Assembly (NCBI GenBank): GCA_035560935.1
Contig: DATMYQ010000221.1
Location: 1-7,764 of the forward strand
Reading direction: 5' to 3'
Source of the DNA: DATMYQ01 sp035560935
GTDB lineage: Bacteria > Bacillota > Negativicutes > Sporomusales > Sporomusaceae
Length of the DNA: 7,764 bases
Part shown: positions 6,457 to 7,764 of the stretch, in pieces
How positions within the stretch are numbered: the stretch's first letter is position 1
Layout of the letters: every line of letters begins with the position of its first letter
Position numbers and translations under genes: made by a program
The notes under the pieces: generated by a model
The model's input: the letters and a program-made list of their open reading frames with translations, nothing else
Database searches by the model: none
Told to the model about the DNA's origin: nothing

Positions 6457-7158
6457 ATGGAAACTTTCATAAAAACCAAAGCGGGAGTAAATGTTGCGAG
6501 ACATACGATTGTTCGTTTATCTCTTTATTACCGGGTTTTGGAGGAGATAGTGCGACATGAAAAAGGCAAGGTGATATCTTCTACGGAATTAGGGCGGCTT
6601 GCCGGCGTCGGAGCCGCATCCATACGCAAGGATTTATCTTGTTTCGGGGAATTTGGTAAAAAAGGAGTAGGATATCAAGTTGACGAATTAATGCGTTGGA
6701 TTGGAGAAATTTTAGGGTACACAAGTTGCTGGAACATTGCCATGGTTGGCGTTGGCGTCCATTTGATGCCAATTAATCAATATTTACAGTTTATGCCACC
6801 AGGTTTTTCCTTAAAAGCCTTGTTTGATATTGATGAGAGCTACGAAGGTACAATGCTTTCAGAATCCGGTATGGAAGTATGCTCTTTGATTCATTTGGAG
6901 AAGGTTTTACACGAACGTAAGATATCTATTGGTCTGTTAGCCGTGACCGCGGAATACGCTCAGTATATGGCCAATAGGCTGGTTGCAGCCGGAATATGCG
7001 CCATCAGTAATTTTTCCCCGGTAAATGTCAGCGTGCCGGATCATGTGGCGTTGGTCCAGATGAGCTTTGCAAGTGGATTAAGCCAACTGTCGTACCAATT
7101 GCAGCAACGTAACCCTATATGTTTTTCGCAGCCTTCGTGGCTGTTGGCGGAAGGGTAA
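6457..7158 (+). CDS. rex: Rex-family redox-sensing transcriptional repressor, divergent paralog
   Basis: Rex proteins are dimeric repressors that leave DNA when NADH is high. The N-terminal winged helix is well kept: RLSLYYRVLEEI (20-31) and ISSTELGRLAGVGAASIRKD followed by LSCFGEFGKKGVGY (40-73). The C-terminal Rossmann half is recognisable (FDID 123-126, AEYAQYMANRL 165-175, NFSP 185-188) but altered. The canonical VGVGNLG is VGVGVHL (97-103), losing the third glycine, and the acidic residue usually found in the late VDL/VDF motif is Ser203. Sensing may be weak, changed or lost. The ATG at 6457 has AAAGGAG just upstream and gives 233 residues, close to family size. An ATG at 6382 with AAGGTGG (6369-6375) would add 25 residues and cannot be excluded; a GTG at 6340 would add 39. 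It is probably co-transcribed with the BMC gene, with a 97-base gap and no terminator. Confidence 0.88.
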   Translation: METFIKTKAGVNVARHTIVRLSLYYRVLEEIVRHEKGKVISSTELGRLAGVGAASIRKDLSCFGEFGKKGVGYQVDELMRWIGEILGYTSCWNIAMVGVGVHLMPINQYLQFMPPGFSLKALFDIDESYEGTMLSESGMEVCSLIHLEKVLHERKISIGLLAVTAEYAQYMANRLVAAGICAISNFSPVNVSVPDHVALVQMSFASGLSQLSYQLQQRNPICFSQPSWLLAEG

Positions 7159-7233
7159 CTTTCCTGATTTACAAAAAGAAGAAATAGGACCATATATAAG
7201 GGATCAGTATTTTGCACAATAATTAATTTTACA

Positions 7234-7251
7234 ACGTGAAATTATTGACAA
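7234..7251 (+). promoter_or_regulatory. Candidate Rex operator over the -35 box of riboswitch 2
   Basis: The 18 bases ACGTGAA-N4-TTGACAA match the Rex consensus TTGTGAA-N4-TTCACAA at 11 of 14 fixed positions. They lie 75 bases after the rex-like gene and contain the -35 TTGACA, so a bound repressor would block the promoter. The region is AT-rich, so chance is possible. No equally good site was found before riboswitch 1. Confidence 0.35.
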
Positions 7252-7273
7252 ATAATTCGAAACATGATAGCCT
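7245..7273 (+). promoter_or_regulatory. Putative promoter of the second cobalamin riboswitch
   Basis: Perfect TTGACA at 7245-7250, 17 bases, then a weak TAGCCT at 7268-7273. Transcription would begin near 7280, where a hairpin starts (CGTAATCGG at 7280-7288 with CCGGTTACG at 7293-7301). The 86 bases between the rex-like stop and the -35 box are AT-rich, with no terminator or gene seen. Confidence 0.42.
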
Positions 7274-7279
7274 TTATAT

Positions 7280-7301
7280 CGTAATCGGGTTGCCGGTTAC
7301 G
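7280..7301 (+). other. 5' hairpin at the expected start of the riboswitch 2 transcript
   Basis: CGTAATCGG (7280-7288) pairs with CCGGTTACG (7293-7301), nine pairs with one T-G wobble, around GTTG. It begins where the promoter predicts the transcript start and could protect the 5' end. The alternative pairing GGTTG (7288-7292) with CAACC (7303-7307) competes with it. Riboswitch 1 shares GGTTACGA but lacks the full stem. Confidence 0.4.
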
Positions 7302-7307
7302 ACAACC

Positions 7308-7506
7308 GCATAAGATAAAGCAGGTGCCCGTAAGGGCTTAATAGGGAAGACCGGTGTAACACCGGCGCGGTCCCGCCACTGTAATGGGGAGCGAATCCAA
7401 AATATGCCACTGAAACGAAAGTTTTGGGAAGGTTTGGACGAGCGTTGATCCAGAGCCAGGAGAACTGCCTGTTTGATAATCACCATTTGACCCACGAGCG
7501 ATGGGG
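7308..7506 (+). promoter_or_regulatory. Cobalamin (B12) riboswitch 2
   Basis: This is a second complete aptamer, aligned without gaps to riboswitch 1: 7320-7514 against 5744-5938 gives 182 identities in 195. All conserved elements are present, including the B12 box AGCCAGGAGAACTGCC at 7454-7469 and the putative P13 stem CCCA (7491-7494) with TGGG (7502-7505). Several differences keep pairing, for example G5839-C5846 against A7415-T7422 in the GAAA-capped stem, so both copies look selected for folding. Unlike copy 1, no gene follows inside the window. What it controls is unknown: a stand-alone RNA, or a gene past the right edge. Confidence 0.95.
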
Positions 7507-7541
7507 AGGGGATTTCGTACTTGAATGTACTATTCCGTCCC
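7504..7541 (+). promoter_or_regulatory. Candidate antiterminator of riboswitch 2
   Basis: GGGAGGGGAT (7504-7513) can pair with ATTCCGTCCC (7532-7541), nine of ten positions counting one wobble. The loop can close further through GTAC/GTAC. The structure takes the CCC of the following terminator and overlaps the TGGG of P13, as at riboswitch 1. Pairing was judged by eye. Confidence 0.45.
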
Positions 7542-7563
7542 GGCTGTTACCAGCCGGGTTTTG
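7539..7563 (+). terminator. First terminator after riboswitch 2
   Basis: CCCGGCTG (7539-7546) pairs with CAGCCGGG (7551-7558) around TTAC, followed by TTTTG. It occupies the same place as the CCCGGCTA hairpin after riboswitch 1 and is the likely regulated terminator. Confidence 0.8.
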
Positions 7564-7584
7564 TATTGGAATAGCCTCGGTGCC

Positions 7585-7619
7585 AAAGCCTTCTGCCATC
7601 CAGAAGGCTTTTAATTTTT
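7585..7619 (+). terminator. Second terminator after riboswitch 2
   Basis: AAAGCCTTCTG (7585-7595) pairs perfectly with CAGAAGGCTTT (7601-7611) around CCATC, then TTTTAATTTTT. This is a strong intrinsic terminator. A-rich and T-rich arms would also let it work partly on the other strand. Confidence 0.88.
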
Positions 7620-7629
7620 GTCAAACGGT

Positions 7630-7649
7630 TTCTCGTACCCTTACGAGAA
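7630..7649 (+). other. Stem-loop between terminators, function unknown
   Basis: TTCTCGTA (7630-7637) pairs with TACGAGAA (7642-7649) around CCCT, eight perfect pairs. A pyrimidine-rich but not T-pure stretch follows (7650-7675), so it is not a clear terminator. It could be a processing or protein-binding site in an RNA that passes the first terminators. Confidence 0.4.
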
Positions 7650-7711
7650 TCTCTTAGCTATATTCTCTTTTCCTTTACTATGTTTTGCTGTTGTGTTGGG
7701 AAGCGCAACAA

Positions 7712-7736
7712 CGCCCCTGGCGGGGCGCTCTTTTTT
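7712..7736 (+). terminator. Third terminator after riboswitch 2
   Basis: CGCCCC (7712-7717) pairs with GGGGCG (7722-7727) around TGGC, followed by CTC and six T residues (7731-7736). A neighbouring inverted repeat TGTTG/CAACA (7694-7698, 7706-7710) may extend the structure. Nothing resembling a gene lies between riboswitch 2 and this terminator. Confidence 0.8.
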
Positions 7737-7737
7737 A

Positions 7738-7763
7738 CCATAATGTTTGACAATATATTATGG
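7738..7763 (+). promoter_or_regulatory. Inverted repeat around a possible -35 box at the window edge
   Basis: CCATAAT (7738-7744) and ATTATGG (7757-7763) form a perfect seven-base inverted repeat with a 12-base spacer containing TTGACA (7747-7752). A new promoter with an operator could start here, directly after the terminator. The -10 region would lie outside the window, so this is tentative. Confidence 0.3.
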
Positions 7764-7764
7764 G

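Noticed and set aside
7424..7657. Plus-strand reading frame of 77 codons over riboswitch 2 and its terminators
   Set aside because: It consists of aptamer and terminator sequence, has no ribosome site and no recognisable protein features.
7539..7736. ANTAR/EutV-type dual hairpins in the orphan riboswitch RNA
   Set aside because: None of the stem-loops shows the required six-base loop with A at position 1 and G at position 4, so the direct EutX/Rli55 analogy is not supported.
7680..7764. Open frame starting ATG at 7680 (MFCCCVGKRNN...) running off the right edge
   Set aside because: The upstream is pyrimidine-rich with no ribosome site, and the frame runs through a terminator hairpin and T-run. 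A chance frame is more likely.
1..7764. CRISPR array, tRNA, rRNA, insertion sequence or transposase
   Set aside because: No regularly spaced short repeats, tRNA-like cloverleaf, rRNA sequence, or transposase motif was seen. The only sizeable repeat is the riboswitch pair.

Overview
The window looks like the chromosome of a low-to-mid GC Bacillota, possibly a Negativicute or other anaerobic Clostridia-like lineage. This is inferred from strong AGGAGG-type ribosome binding sites, a Gram-positive-style lipoprotein signal on the binding protein, a low-GC-Bacillota-type OppD ATPase, a Rex-family regulator, and class-I-like cobalamin riboswitches with intrinsic terminators. No taxon can be fixed from the sequence alone.

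Region 1 (1-5596) is a complete five-gene ABC importer operon of the dipeptide/oligopeptide/nickel (Dpp/Opp/Nik) class, all on the + strand. It encodes permease B (80-1099), permease C (1066-1971), a lipoprotein substrate-binding protein (2016-3608), ATPase D (3696-4712) and ATPase F (4709-5596). The genes overlap or are closely spaced. A strong intrinsic-terminator-like hairpin (9-54) sits just in front of the first gene and covers an upstream ATG. The operon is therefore probably read through an attenuator, and the first gene probably starts at a TTG. A further hairpin (3635-3658) separates the binding-protein gene from the ATPase genes.

Region 2 (5597-7158) is a second transcription unit: a putative promoter, a cobalamin riboswitch (about 5732-5930), two consecutive terminator hairpins, a small single-domain bacterial microcompartment (BMC) shell protein gene (6072-6359) and a divergent Rex-family repressor gene (6457-7158). 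The Rex protein keeps the DNA-binding half but lacks the third glycine of the NAD-binding loop.

Region 3 (7159-7764) has no convincing protein gene. It holds a second promoter with a possible Rex operator over its -35 box, and a second cobalamin riboswitch (about 7308-7506). Over 195 bases this copy matches the first at 182 positions without indels. It is followed by a series of hairpins, three of them terminator-like, and then a possible -35 box inside an inverted repeat at the right edge. Within this window the second riboswitch controls no gene, so it may drive a stand-alone B12-responsive RNA or a gene beyond the edge.

The most interesting arrangement is a BMC shell gene plus a Rex-like redox regulator bracketed by two near-identical, independently promoted B12 riboswitches. 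It suggests a small circuit joining cobalamin status and redox state to microcompartment expression. The link between the transporter and this circuit is only proximity.
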